Position numbers and translations under genes: made by a program. A stretch of 64,000 nucleotides of DNA from Halomontanus rarus (lineage in GTDB: Archaea > Halobacteriota > Halobacteria > Halobacteriales > Natrialbaceae): contig NZ_CP071597.1 in assembly GCF_017357405.1 (NCBI RefSeq), positions 2,232,001-2,296,000 on the forward strand, read 5' to 3'. The notes under the pieces were generated by a model. The model made no database searches and was not told where the DNA came from. It saw only the letters and a program-made list of their open reading frames with translations. Shown one piece after another: positions 44,250-53,104 of the stretch (position 1 is the first letter of the stretch; every line of letters starts with the position of its first letter).

Positions 44250-45314
44250 TCACTCCGCGTCCGTCAACACCAGCACGTACCGCGTCAGCGACCGGTGGAC
44301 GCGCCGTTCGAAGGTCGCCTCGAGTTCCCATCCGGCAGCACCCGCTTCTTCGACCCACGACCGATCCGCGACGACGACCGCGCGATCCGCGACGCGCCGC
44401 GCTTCCGCGAGCGCGCCCGAGACGAGGTCCTCGAGGCGGTGGGTGGCGATCTTCGACTGGCGACCGTACGGGGCGTCGAAGACGACGGCGTCGACGGCGT
44501 CGTCTCGAAGCGGGAGCTGCGTGCCGTCGCCGAGCGCGGTGTGCCAGTCGCCGCGGGCGACGCCGACGGGCGACGGATCCTCGCGGTCGAGAAAGGACGA
44601 GAGGTTCTCGGCGGCACCGGCGGCCATCTTTCGCTGGGCGTCGGTTCCGATCACGTCGGCGCCGACGAGCCCCGCCTCGACGAGGCCTCCGCCGGTGCCG
44701 CACATGGGGTCGAGAACCGTCGCACCCGGTCGGGCGCCCGCGATGTTCGCGATCGCGCGGGCGAGAAGGGGGTCCATACTGCCGGGCTGGAAGAACGGTT
44801 TGTCCGTCGGCGCCCGCGAGCCGAAATCGCGGACGCTCTCGCTTTCGAGCCAGCCCAGCGCGCAGACGGAGACGTCAGTCTCGGTCGCGTTCCCGTCGCG
44901 GCTCGTGGGCTCGCTCTCGAGTTCACCCACCGAAAACGCCGCCCGCAACACGTGGTCTGGCTCCTCGAGGTCGACGTCGAACCCGCGGTCGACCAGCACC
45001 TGTCCGAGCGTCCGCTCGACGCGGCCGGTGCCGATCCCGCTCGCGCCGTGGACGTCGGTCGCGCGGACGGCGACGGTCCCCTCGCGGTCGATACCGGCGG
45101 CCTCGAGGAGGGCGCGGGCGCTCTCGAGGTCGGCGTCGGTCCGACCGAGCAGTTCGCTCGCGTACCGGGTGAAGGCGAGTCCGCGGACGCGTTCGGGAGC
45201 GACGGCCCGGGCGACGGCCAGTCCGGGCGCGATTCGCTCGACGTCGGCCGCGGCGCTGGCGGCTTCGCAGGCCGCGAACCGGTCGTCCTCGCCGGCGAAC
45301 TCGAGGAAGTACAC
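44250..45314 (-). CDS. trmG10: tRNA (guanine10-N2)-dimethyltransferase, Trm-G10 type
   Basis: A 354-residue THUMP-containing SAM-dependent tRNA methyltransferase. The N-terminal NFLD/THUMP half (about 1-155) leads to a Rossmann methyltransferase with VLDPMCGTGGGLVEA (about 200-214) for SAM and the N-methylation motif FDAPYG (about 279-284; Ala in place of the first Pro of DPPYG). Length and layout match archaeal Trm-G10. The start is GTG 45314. It diverges from tbp. Confidence 0.9.
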   Translation of the reverse strand: MYFLEFAGEDDRFAACEAASAAADVERIAPGLAVARAVAPERVRGLAFTRYASELLGRTDADLESARALLEAAGIDREGTVAVRATDVHGASGIGTGRVERTLGQVLVDRGFDVDLEEPDHVLRAAFSVGELESEPTSRDGNATETDVSVCALGWLESESVRDFGSRAPTDKPFFQPGSMDPLLARAIANIAGARPGATVLDPMCGTGGGLVEAGLVGADVIGTDAQRKMAAGAAENLSSFLDREDPSPVGVARGDWHTALGDGTQLPLRDDAVDAVVFDAPYGRQSKIATHRLEDLVSGALAEARRVADRAVVVADRSWVEEAGAAGWELEATFERRVHRSLTRYVLVLTDAE

Positions 45315-45408
45315 GATCCACCGTCACCGGCCGCGAGCTATGAGCCTACCGTTTTCGACGAGTTAGTGACTTCCTAAATACCGGACAGATCAGGTGCCGG
45401 TACTAACC

Positions 45409-45416
45409 TTTATAAA
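45409..45416 (+). promoter_or_regulatory. tbp TATA box
   Basis: TTTATAAA is the best TATA consensus seen in the window. It predicts a start site near 45437 and a leader of about 7 bases before ATG 45444. A second T-rich TTTTTAAG follows at about 45430. The gene for TBP may thus be controlled by TBP itself. Confidence 0.6.
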
Positions 45417-45443
45417 CCTTAAATACGTCTTTTTAAGCGACTT

Positions 45444-46004
45444 ATGACGGATCCGAAGGACACCATCAACATCGAAAACGTGGTGGCGTCGACCGGCATC
45501 GGCCAGGAACTCGATCTCCAGAGCGTCGCGATGGACCTCGAGGGGGCAGATTACGATCCCGAGCAGTTTCCCGGCCTCGTGTACCGTACGCAAAATCCCA
45601 AGTCCGCTGCGTTGATCTTCCGCTCGGGGAAGATCGTCTGCACCGGCGCGAAGAGTACCGACGACGTTCACGAGAGCCTCCGTATCGTCTTCGACAAGCT
45701 CCGCGAACTCCAGATTCAGGTCAACGACGACCCCGAGATCGTCGTCCAGAACATCGTCACCTCCGCCGACCTCGGACGCAATCTCAACCTGAACGCGATC
45801 GCGATCGGCCTCGGCTTAGAGAACATCGAGTACGAGCCCGAGCAGTTCCCCGGCCTCGTCTACCGGCTCGACGAACCCGAAGTCGTCGCCCTGCTCTTTG
45901 GCTCCGGCAAGCTCGTCATCACCGGCGGGAAACAGCCCGTCGACGCCGAACACGCCGTCGACAAGATCGTCTCCCGGCTCGAGGACCTCGGCTTGCTCGA
46001 GTAA
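45444..46004 (+). CDS. tbp: TATA-box-binding protein
   Basis: A 186-residue general transcription factor. The two direct repeats of the saddle are evident: IENVVASTGIGQELDLQSVA ... EQFPGLVYRTQNPKSAALIF and then VQNIVTSADLGRNLNLNAIA ... EQFPGLVYRLDEPEVVALLF. It binds promoter TATA elements and recruits TFB and RNA polymerase. Haloarchaea often have several TBPs; this one has the conserved core length and a strong promoter of its own. Confidence 0.97.
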   Translation: MTDPKDTINIENVVASTGIGQELDLQSVAMDLEGADYDPEQFPGLVYRTQNPKSAALIFRSGKIVCTGAKSTDDVHESLRIVFDKLRELQIQVNDDPEIVVQNIVTSADLGRNLNLNAIAIGLGLENIEYEPEQFPGLVYRLDEPEVVALLFGSGKLVITGGKQPVDAEHAVDKIVSRLEDLGLLE

Positions 46005-46197
46005 CGCGCACTCGCCCACTCCTTCTCGACTCCGATCGCGATCGACCGTGTCTACCCTCGAGCGGTGTCGCGGTCGAGTCGAGAAGAACGAACGGGAATC
46101 GAAACGGGTCGGTGTCGGAGGAGCTCGAAACCGAAATCGAGACCGAAGCTGAGACCGCATTCGGCAGGCACAAATCGGTGGGGTCGAACACTCGAGT

Positions 46198-46608
46198 ATG
46201 GCTCCGGTTTCGGCGCTCGTACTGCCGTCGTCACTGTCCCCCGTCGTCGCACAACTCGAGCCGGCTTCGGGAGGTCTCCTCGCGTATCTCGGCACGTTCG
46301 TAGTCGTCACGATATTTTACGGTCTGACCCTGCACATCGCCGCCAGGTACGTGCTCGGCGACGTCAGCGTTCGACAGGCGTTTCGCGTCGCACCGATCCT
46401 GGCGCTGTTCTCGATCGTCTTGCAACAGGCCGGGCCGGCGATCACCGCCGGCGTGTCGGTCGTGGTCGCCTACACCCTGATCTACGTGATTTACGATCTC
46501 AGTCACAGACTAACGGCGTTCGTGACGGTTATCTACTACACCGTCGCCCTGCTCTTCGGACTCGTCATCTACAATCTCGTGTTCCTGATCGGGCAGGCAC
46601 CCGGATGA
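46198..46608 (+). CDS. Four-helix membrane protein (136 aa)
   Basis: A 136-residue integral membrane protein with about four hydrophobic segments (about 27-48, 60-80, 83-98, 105-130). Conserved-looking pieces are YGLTLHIAARYVLGDVSVRQ and the end LVFLIGQAPG. It resembles a haloarchaeal family that may be called DUF7473 (from memory). Function is unknown. It converges on hisG with about 30 bases between the stops. Confidence 0.72.
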   Translation: MAPVSALVLPSSLSPVVAQLEPASGGLLAYLGTFVVVTIFYGLTLHIAARYVLGDVSVRQAFRVAPILALFSIVLQQAGPAITAGVSVVVAYTLIYVIYDLSHRLTAFVTVIYYTVALLFGLVIYNLVFLIGQAPG

Positions 46609-46637
46609 TGGACGGTGGATTCAGCGTTCGCGGAATC

Positions 46638-47489
46638 TCACTCGACTAACCGCTCGATCTCCGTCACCAAAATCCCGCTCGCGCCCCGCTTTTTGACGTC
46701 GGTGATCGTCTCGAAGACGTCCCGCTCGTCGACGACGGCGTGAACGGCCACTTTCTCGCCGCCGTTCGCGATGTCCATGATCGTCGGTCCATCGAGGCCG
46801 GGAATCTCCTCGCGGATCTCCTCGAGTCGATCCTCCGGGACGTTCATCATCAGGTAGCGCTTCCCGTCGGCGGCCAGCACCGACGAGAGCGCGGTCCGGA
46901 TCTCCTGGACTTTCGGGTCGTCGACGACGTCCTCGCGGGCGAACAGCTGGACGGAGCTCGAGAGCACCTCGTCGATGATCGCGAGCCGGTTGACCTTCAG
47001 CGTCGTACCGGTGCTCGTGATGTCGACGATCGCGTCGGCCATCTCGACGTGGGGCGTGAGCTCGGTCGCGCCGGTCACCTCGACGATCTCGGGGTCGACG
47101 CCGGTGTCCGCGAAGAAGTTCCGCGTGATGGTGGGGAACTCCGTGGCGACGGTCTTCCCCCCGAGGTCCTCGATCGCGGTGATGTCCCCGTCTTCGGGTG
47201 CGGCGAGGACGAGCCGGCAGCGGCCGAACGCGAGGTCGAGCAGGTCGACGATGTCGTCGTGGCCGCTCTCGCGGACCTGATCCAGCCCCGTGATGCCGAC
47301 GTCGGCGGCGCCGTCGGCGATGTACTCGGGGATGTCGGCGGCTCGAGCGAAGAGGACGGTCACGTCCGGATCGACGGTCTCGGCGTAGAGTTTGCGGTCG
47401 GCACCGTTCTCGAGGTGGAGCCCCGCCCGCTCTAGGAGATCGATCGTCGGCTGGTGCAGGCGGCCCTTGTTGGAGACGGCGATACGCAT
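46638..47489 (-). CDS. hisG: ATP phosphoribosyltransferase (long form)
   Basis: A 283-residue enzyme for the first step of histidine synthesis, joining ATP and PRPP. The N-terminal [32 protein letters not shown] and the PRPP-binding loop [12 protein letters not shown] are visible. Residues about 210-283 form the C-terminal regulatory domain ([17 protein letters not shown]), so this is the long HisG that does not need HisZ and is histidine-inhibited. No other his genes are adjacent. Confidence 0.96.
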   Translation of the reverse strand: MRIAVSNKGRLHQPTIDLLERAGLHLENGADRKLYAETVDPDVTVLFARAADIPEYIADGAADVGITGLDQVRESGHDDIVDLLDLAFGRCRLVLAAPEDGDITAIEDLGGKTVATEFPTITRNFFADTGVDPEIVEVTGATELTPHVEMADAIVDITSTGTTLKVNRLAIIDEVLSSSVQLFAREDVVDDPKVQEIRTALSSVLAADGKRYLMMNVPEDRLEEIREEIPGLDGPTIMDIANGGEKVAVHAVVDERDVFETITDVKKRGASGILVTEIERLVE

Positions 47490-47737
47490 GTACCGGTCGT
47501 TCGGGTGGGAATGGGAATTGTCTTTCTATTGGGCTGGTGGCTCGGGGCGGTACGATGCGGACGAGTGTCAGTATTTCGAGAACGGCTCTCCCGACGACTC
47601 TCGACCGGGGGATTCGTTCCACGCTCCGAGACCGATCGCCTACGACGTACTCCCAGAGAAGTCGTTCTGAGTACGTGAGATAACGCGATAATGTGATCGA
47701 AAATATATACTGTAATTAGTGAAATTTTGAGTGATAC

Positions 47738-47908
47738 ATGTGCGCTGAAAGACAAAAAGACGTTCTTTCGATGCTGTTTGCCGTACAGTTCTCGATACTC
47801 GTCCTCGTGATTCCGTCACTCTGGCCACTGCTGCTACTCCCGGTAGCCGTTACACTCCGAGTGCTGAAAAGGGAATACGAACGCCGGCTCGCTGAAGCGT
47901 CCGAGTAG
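47738..47908 (+). CDS. Small membrane protein (56 aa)
   Basis: This 56-codon ORF starts at ATG 47738. After a polar head (MCAERQKDVLSM) come two short hydrophobic segments split by a Pro (LFAVQFSILVLVIPSLW, LLLLPVAVTLRVL), then a charged tail KREYERRLAEASE. It lies downstream of a very AT-rich promoter-like tract (AAATATATAC, about 47700). A seven-base-pair hairpin lies about 24 bases after the stop. The family is not recognised, but the hydrophobic pattern and amphipathic end look real. Confidence 0.6.
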   Translation: MCAERQKDVLSMLFAVQFSILVLVIPSLWPLLLLPVAVTLRVLKREYERRLAEASE

Positions 47909-48296
47909 GAGGGTCCTGTCACGAGGGTTCTGAGACGGCGTTCCACCGTCTCTTCCGGCACCCATTCTCGCAGACAGTCGAGCGAACGCAGCGAGGCTAG
48001 AATCACAAAGTCACGACGATTGGATCGACGGTGGCTCACCCGGCGAAGTTTCGCTTCTCCGTGGGTCGTGGCATCGCCCAAACACTCGTCGATCGCCCGC
48101 CGTCAGGGGCGGCTTCGCGAATCGGTCGTCCAACTCGTCGTCGACGAGTTGACATCGTCTCTCACATCGCTCGAATCGGATCGGTGATTCGCTACTCGCA
48201 CAGTACCCGCTGTTCGGATATTCCGAACCAGCGAGTGTTCACTCTCGGATCGACCGAGATTTTTTGAGTGTCGTCTGCGACACGAGTGTAGAGTGT
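47909..48296. other. Non-coding stretch with hairpins and a partial reading frame
   Basis: This 388-base stretch lies upstream of the Nudix gene. It contains a hairpin at 47932-47952 (GAGACGG/CCGTCTC), a perfect palindrome at 48131-48151 and protein-like frames on both strands that lack starts. The last 50 bases carry TTTTTT at about 48260. It may be a decayed mobile or repeat element, or a structured RNA. Confidence 0.4.
48131..48151. repeat. Perfect 10-bp inverted repeat
   Basis: CAACTCGTCG and CGACGAGTTG are separated by one base. It is the longest perfect palindrome noticed in non-coding sequence of this window. With so short a loop it is more likely a protein-binding dyad or a cruciform than an RNA hairpin. 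Confidence 0.6.
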
Positions 48297-48863
48297 ATGT
48301 CGATCGACGAGCGAACGCGCGCCGAGGTCGACCGCCGTCTCGAGCGCCTCGAATCCGAGTACGGCTCGTTTCCGATCCGCGAGGAGACGGTGACGAACGA
48401 GTCCTCATTTTTCGAGCAGGGTGTCGAGTTGGCCAGAGAGGGCTGGATCGGCGACGCCGGCGCGTGGGTTACCGACGCGGCCGACCGCGCGCTGTTGATC
48501 CGCCACGAGGCCGATCCCGAGCGCTGGGGAACGCCCGGCGGCGGCCACGAACCCGGTGAGACGATGGGCGAGACCGCCCGCCGCGAGGTCCGCGAGGAGA
48601 CCGGCCTCGAACCGACGCTGACCGGTGTCTGTTTCGCCCGGCAGAAGACGGTCGTCCACGAGGACGACCCGGAGCGTCGGTTTCGGATGCTGACGGTGAT
48701 CTTCGAGGCCGACGTCGACGCCGGTGACGTCGTCGAAACGGCGATCCAGATCGGAGACGACGAGATACTCGAGGCGCGGTGGTTCGAAGCCGATGACCCG
48801 CCGGAAGCGGTTCACGGGTTTCTCGAGGAGCGAGTCGAAGACTGGGAGACAGTGACAGATTGA
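48297..48863 (+). CDS. Nudix hydrolase (188 aa)
   Basis: A 188-residue Nudix protein. The Nudix box is complete: GGGHEPGETMGETARREVRE followed by ETGL (about 91-114), with all catalytic glutamates. An N-terminal region of about 65 residues (RAEVDRRLERLESEYGSF) precedes the Nudix core, as in several haloarchaeal members. Such enzymes hydrolyse nucleoside diphosphates linked to X; the substrate is unknown. ATG 48297 follows family length better than GTG 48264. Confidence 0.85.
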   Translation: MSIDERTRAEVDRRLERLESEYGSFPIREETVTNESSFFEQGVELAREGWIGDAGAWVTDAADRALLIRHEADPERWGTPGGGHEPGETMGETARREVREETGLEPTLTGVCFARQKTVVHEDDPERRFRMLTVIFEADVDAGDVVETAIQIGDDEILEARWFEADDPPEAVHGFLEERVEDWETVTD

Positions 48864-48952
48864 GAAACGAGCGAAGGGGCCAGTACTAGAGTGACAATTG
48901 AGACGAGTAAACGACTACAGGTCGGGTGATCCGTGGAACTCTCGCCGTCTCT

Positions 48953-49621
48953 TTAGAACTCGCCCGGGAACAGCAGTTCGGCGACCTCGATGGTGACGTA
49001 GGCCTCGATGACCGCCGCGAGGAGGAGCATGAGATAGCCGAGGAGGACGAAGAGTCCGGTCCGGTAGAGGTACGGTTTCGTGACGAACGCGTCGCGTCTC
49101 CCGAAAATCCGCTGGGCGAAGCGGTGGACGAGTCGGAACCCGACACCCGCAGCGACGAACAGCGCCGGCAGTTCGAAGATTCCGTGGGGAACGAGTAAGG
49201 CGAGGATGAGGCCGAATCCCATCTCCTGTCCGATCGCGTACGCGATATTCCCCAGCAGGACGCCGTTGAACAGCATGATCGCCGCCGTAAGCAACCCGAT
49301 CGTCACCGCGCCGACGATCGAGAGCAGGAACGGCGGCGTGTTGTTGAGGACGAAAAACTGCGCCGAGAGTTCGACGCCCCGTCCACCGCCCATCGTCTCC
49401 TCGTCGACCATCAGGTCCTCCTCGAGCAACTCGAGCATGAGTTCGAGCAGGTCGTACCCCGCGAGGACGAGCGCGATACCGACGAGGACGCCGACCAGAA
49501 ACAGGGCCGTCGCGAAGCCGACGTACCGGCGGTGTTCGTCCCACGCGTCGGTCAGCGCCTCGCGGACGGTGTACTCTCGGACGAACGTCCCGAACCGAGC
49601 GCGCCTCGAGCCATCGTTCAT
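48953..49621 (-). CDS. SpoIIM-like (stage II sporulation protein M / DUF95) membrane protein
   Basis: A 222-residue polytopic membrane protein with about five helices. The family signature PHGIFELPALFVAAGVGFRL (about 145-164) and FNGVLLGNIAYAIGQEMGFG identify it. Archaeal homologues have no sporulation role; the family may take part in membrane remodelling or serve as a partner of RDD/DUF58-type proteins, but the function is open. It stands alone here, convergent with the first Nudix gene. Confidence 0.85.
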   Translation of the reverse strand: MNDGSRRARFGTFVREYTVREALTDAWDEHRRYVGFATALFLVGVLVGIALVLAGYDLLELMLELLEEDLMVDEETMGGGRGVELSAQFFVLNNTPPFLLSIVGAVTIGLLTAAIMLFNGVLLGNIAYAIGQEMGFGLILALLVPHGIFELPALFVAAGVGFRLVHRFAQRIFGRRDAFVTKPYLYRTGLFVLLGYLMLLLAAVIEAYVTIEVAELLFPGEF

Positions 49622-49752
49622 GCGTCCCCGTTAGATCAGGGAATCGATAAATCCGCCGACTGCCCCGGTCACGGATGCAGACCGCAGTAGCGTCGACTGA
49701 ACGGGGGAACCGACGCGTTTTTGCCGAATCGATCGGTACTCGAGCAGTCCCG

Positions 49753-50196
49753 ATGACCGAAAGCTGGCAGCGGATACGGCCGGTCGCCCTCGGCGCGATT
49801 CGACGCGACGACGAACTCCTCGTCACCGAGGACCACGACCCTGGTGCGGACGAACGGTTCTACCGACTTCCCGGCGGCGGCGTGGAGTTCGGCGAGTACG
49901 CCGCCGACGCGGTCGAACGGGAGTTCGACGAGGAGTTCGGCGTGACGCTCACCGACGTCTCCCGTTCGGGGACCTACGAGAACGTGTTCTCGTTCGACGG
50001 GGAACGGGGGCACGAACACTGGTGGGTGTACGAGGCGTCGATCGTCGAGGACTGGCCCTACGAGCGAGACGAGTTCACCGGCTACGAACACGCGGTCGAC
50101 GAGGAGATTACCGCCGTCTGGAAACCGATCACCGACCTCGAGTCGCCCGACACGACGTTCTACGACGAGTGCGTACTCGAGGGCCTCGAGGACTGA
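49753..50196 (+). CDS. Nudix hydrolase (147 aa)
   Basis: A 147-residue single-domain Nudix protein. The box reads GGGVEFGEYAADAVEREFDE then EFGV (about 40-63), with all metal-binding glutamates. Trp/Tyr-rich HEHWWVYEASIVEDWPY may form the substrate pocket. It differs from the other Nudix protein 1 kb away in length and flanks, so it is not a recent tandem copy. The SAH deaminase gene follows after 74 bases on the same strand. Confidence 0.85.
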   Translation: MTESWQRIRPVALGAIRRDDELLVTEDHDPGADERFYRLPGGGVEFGEYAADAVEREFDEEFGVTLTDVSRSGTYENVFSFDGERGHEHWWVYEASIVEDWPYERDEFTGYEHAVDEEITAVWKPITDLESPDTTFYDECVLEGLED

Positions 50197-50270
50197 CCGT
50201 TGTCGAGTCGCGTCTCCGACGCCGTCGGAAAGACGGCAGATTGACGCTTCCGGCCCGAAAACCACCTGCC

Positions 50271-51569
50271 ATGACCACGCTGTCGATCACCGATGGACGG
50301 GTCCTGCGACCGAACGGGACGATCGAACGCGCCGACGTCCTCGTCGATCAGGAATCGGGCGAGATCCTCGAGATCGCACCCGACCTCGCAGGTGACGGAG
50401 ACGAGACGCTCGACGCCGCGAACTCGCTCGTGACCCCCGGCTTCGTCAACGGCCACTGCCACGTCGCGATGACCCTCTTGCGGGGCTACGCCGACGACAA
50501 ACCGCTCGAGGCGTGGCTGCGCGAGGACATCTGGCCCGTCGAGGGCGCGTTCACGACCGAAGACATTCGGGCGGGGACCGAGTTGGGGCTGCTCGAGATG
50601 ATCAAGTCCGGGACGACGGCCTTCGCGGACATGTACTTCGAGGTTCCCGAGATCGCCGACGCCGTCGAAGCGGCGGGACTGCGCGCGCTGCTGGGACACG
50701 CGACCGTGACGGTCGCGAAGGACAGCGAGGCGGCGCTGGCGGACACCCAGGAGAGCCTCGACGTCGCTCGCGACCTCGACGGCGCGGCGGACGGACGCAT
50801 CTCGACGGCCTTCATGCCCCACTCGCTGACGACCGTCGGGAGCGAATACCTAGAGGAGTTCGTCCCGAAGGCGCGCGAGGCCGGCGTGCCGATCCACTAC
50901 CACGCCAACGAGACCCGCGAGGAGGTGACGCCGATCGTCGAGTCCGAGGGCGTTCGACCGCTGGCCTACGCCGCCGAACGCGGGATGCTCGAACCCGAGG
51001 ACTTCCTCGCCCACGGCGTCCACCTCGACGAGAGCGAGATCGGCCTGCTCGCGGAGGCGGGCACGAGCGTGATCCACTGTCCGGCCTCGAACATGAAACT
51101 CGCCAGCGGAATGGCGCCTGTCCAGCGCATGCTCGAGGCCGGCGTGACGGTGGGGCTGGGAACCGACGGCGCAGCGTCGAACAACGACCTCTCGATGCTC
51201 GACGAGGCCCGCGACGCCGCCATGCTCGGCAAGCTCGCCGCCGAGGACGCCTCCGCGGTGCCGGCGGAGACAGTCGTCGAGATGGCCACGCTGGGCAGCG
51301 CAGACGCGCTCGGATTCGAGTCGGGCCGCCTCGAGGCGGGCGCTCCCGCCGATCTCGCGGTGATCGACCTCGAGAAACCCCACCTGACGCCCCACCACGA
51401 CCTCGTGAGCCACCTCGCCTACGCGGCGGCGGCCGCGGACGTCCGCCACACGGTCTGTGACGGGCGGGTCCTGATGCGCGATCGGGACGTACTGTCGCTC
51501 GACGAGGCGGCCGTGCGAGAGCGAGCGCTCGAACGGGCGTCGTCGCTGGACGCTCGCGTAGCCGAATAA
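50271..51569 (+). CDS. S-adenosylhomocysteine/methylthioadenosine deaminase-type amidohydrolase
   Basis: A 432-residue amidohydrolase that deaminates SAH (and often MTA or adenosine derivatives) to inosyl forms. Metal ligands are HCH in GFVNGHCHVAMTLLRGY (about 57-73), His in IHYHANETREE, His in LAHGVHLDE and Asp in GLGTDGAASNNDLSM. SNMKLASGM is typical of the MtaD/DadD group. ahcY lies 1.5 kb downstream, so both known SAH disposal routes are close together. Exact substrate preference is inferred. Confidence 0.85.
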   Translation: MTTLSITDGRVLRPNGTIERADVLVDQESGEILEIAPDLAGDGDETLDAANSLVTPGFVNGHCHVAMTLLRGYADDKPLEAWLREDIWPVEGAFTTEDIRAGTELGLLEMIKSGTTAFADMYFEVPEIADAVEAAGLRALLGHATVTVAKDSEAALADTQESLDVARDLDGAADGRISTAFMPHSLTTVGSEYLEEFVPKAREAGVPIHYHANETREEVTPIVESEGVRPLAYAAERGMLEPEDFLAHGVHLDESEIGLLAEAGTSVIHCPASNMKLASGMAPVQRMLEAGVTVGLGTDGAASNNDLSMLDEARDAAMLGKLAAEDASAVPAETVVEMATLGSADALGFESGRLEAGAPADLAVIDLEKPHLTPHHDLVSHLAYAAAAADVRHTVCDGRVLMRDRDVLSLDEAAVRERALERASSLDARVAE

Positions 51570-51697
51570 TCACGGGAGTTGAACACTCAGAACTTTCTAT
51601 AAACGCTCTAAACGATTCTCGAGTCGTTTGATATCGTCCCGAACGAGTCGAACTGCTGACGGGGTTTATCCACGATTCCCTGAAAGTCAGGGTTGCA

Positions 51698-52780
51698 ATG
51701 AATAACAAACGAGTCTTCGCGGTTGGACTGGCGCTCGTCATGTGCCTGTCCGTGCTCGCACCACTGGGAACGGTAGCTGCCCAGACGGTCGAGGACGATG
51801 TCGACGAGGAGCTGTCGGTCGCCGTCGATCAGGATAACGTGATGGTGACCGTAACCGATAACGGCACCGCAGTATCGAACGCGAACGTCTCGGTGTCGAT
51901 CAACGACACGACAGACGAGAACGTGACGTACGCGGGCGTCGGCGAGTACGAGACCGACGCGAACGGAACGATCGAACTTCCGGCACCCGACGAAACCGTC
52001 ACGATCGACGTAGCCGCGACCGACGGGAACAACTCCGACTCGACGACGGTGACGCTCGCGGTCGAAGAGGAGGAGGAAGAGGAGTTCTCGATCGACGTCA
52101 CCCAGGGTAACGACACCGTAACCGTGACGGTCACCGAGAACGCCAGCGGCGTCGACGCCGCGTCCGTCGAGGTCTCGACGGTCGACGAGAACGCGTCGTA
52201 CGCCGACGAAGGATCGTACGAGACGGACGCGAACGGGACGCTCTCGCTCTCCGCGCCGTTGACCGAGGCCGTCGAGGTCGAGTTCGTCGCGACGTCCGGG
52301 AACGACTCCGCCGAAACGACGGCGACGCTCGAGCCGGTCGAAGCGCAGAGCTTCGGCTCGCTCGTCTCCATGTTCGTCGAGAACGCGAAGAACAACTCCG
52401 ACGGACCGCTCGGACTCTCGGTCGCGAGTTTCGTGGTCGAGAACAACCCGGGTAACGCACCCGATCACGCGGGACCGCCGGACCACGCGGGACCGCCGAG
52501 TGACGACGACGGCGAGAGCGAGGACGAGAACGGTGGCCAGCCATCGTGGGCTGGAAACGGAAACGACGACAAGGACGAGAAGAACAAGAAAGACAAGAAG
52601 GACGAAGACGACAAAGGCGGTCCACCGAGCCACGCAGGACCGCACGGAGACGACACCGAAGCTGACGACGAAGAAGAAGACGAAGCGGACGATAGCGAGG
52701 TCGAGGACGGTGACGATGACGAAGAAGAAGACGACGCTGAGAACACGGATGAAGACGGTGACGACGACGCCGACAGCTGA
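51698..52780 (+). CDS. Secreted two-repeat Ig-like protein with acidic tail
   Basis: A 360-residue exported protein. A Sec-type signal peptide (1-29, ending TVAAQ) is followed by two tandem beta-sandwich repeats (about 36-118 and 122-205), each containing YETDANGT. N-x-S/T sequons are frequent. Then come a segment with PDHAGPP and PPSHAGP repeats (about 250-312) and a very acidic Asp/Glu/Lys tail without a membrane anchor. It is likely a surface or secreted protein adapted to high salt; family and function are not recognised. Confidence 0.78.
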   Translation: MNNKRVFAVGLALVMCLSVLAPLGTVAAQTVEDDVDEELSVAVDQDNVMVTVTDNGTAVSNANVSVSINDTTDENVTYAGVGEYETDANGTIELPAPDETVTIDVAATDGNNSDSTTVTLAVEEEEEEEFSIDVTQGNDTVTVTVTENASGVDAASVEVSTVDENASYADEGSYETDANGTLSLSAPLTEAVEVEFVATSGNDSAETTATLEPVEAQSFGSLVSMFVENAKNNSDGPLGLSVASFVVENNPGNAPDHAGPPDHAGPPSDDDGESEDENGGQPSWAGNGNDDKDEKNKKDKKDEDDKGGPPSHAGPHGDDTEADDEEEDEADDSEVEDGDDDEEEDDAENTDEDGDDDADS

Positions 52781-53104
52781 TCACCCACGCGAACGCGACA
52801 ATCGACACAGCAGTTGACACCACTACCGACGAACACCAGCTTTCAGAGGCACCCCGTTCGTCGGTCGAACGACACCCATTCGACAGCAGAACACGCTCGA
52901 GCGCGATCGTCTGCGGACGGTAACGGAGCCGTAACCGCCACATCGGTCGCCATCTCGAGTACACCGACACCGACACCGACATCGTTTGGCGCTGCATCGA
53001 AACCGGTTCGATGCACGATTCGAAGCCGACACTCGTTTTTTCACACCCCGTCGATGTCAACCGGCTTCGGTACCGTTTTGAGCGCGGTCACTCTCTATCG
53101 GTGT
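52781..53104. other. Spacer upstream of ahcY
   Basis: No gene is seen in 324 bases. A T-run (CTCGTTTTTTCAC, about 53033-53045) could end transcription of the secreted-protein gene. GTTTTGAGC about 30 bases before ATG 53105 may serve ahcY. Confidence 0.4.
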
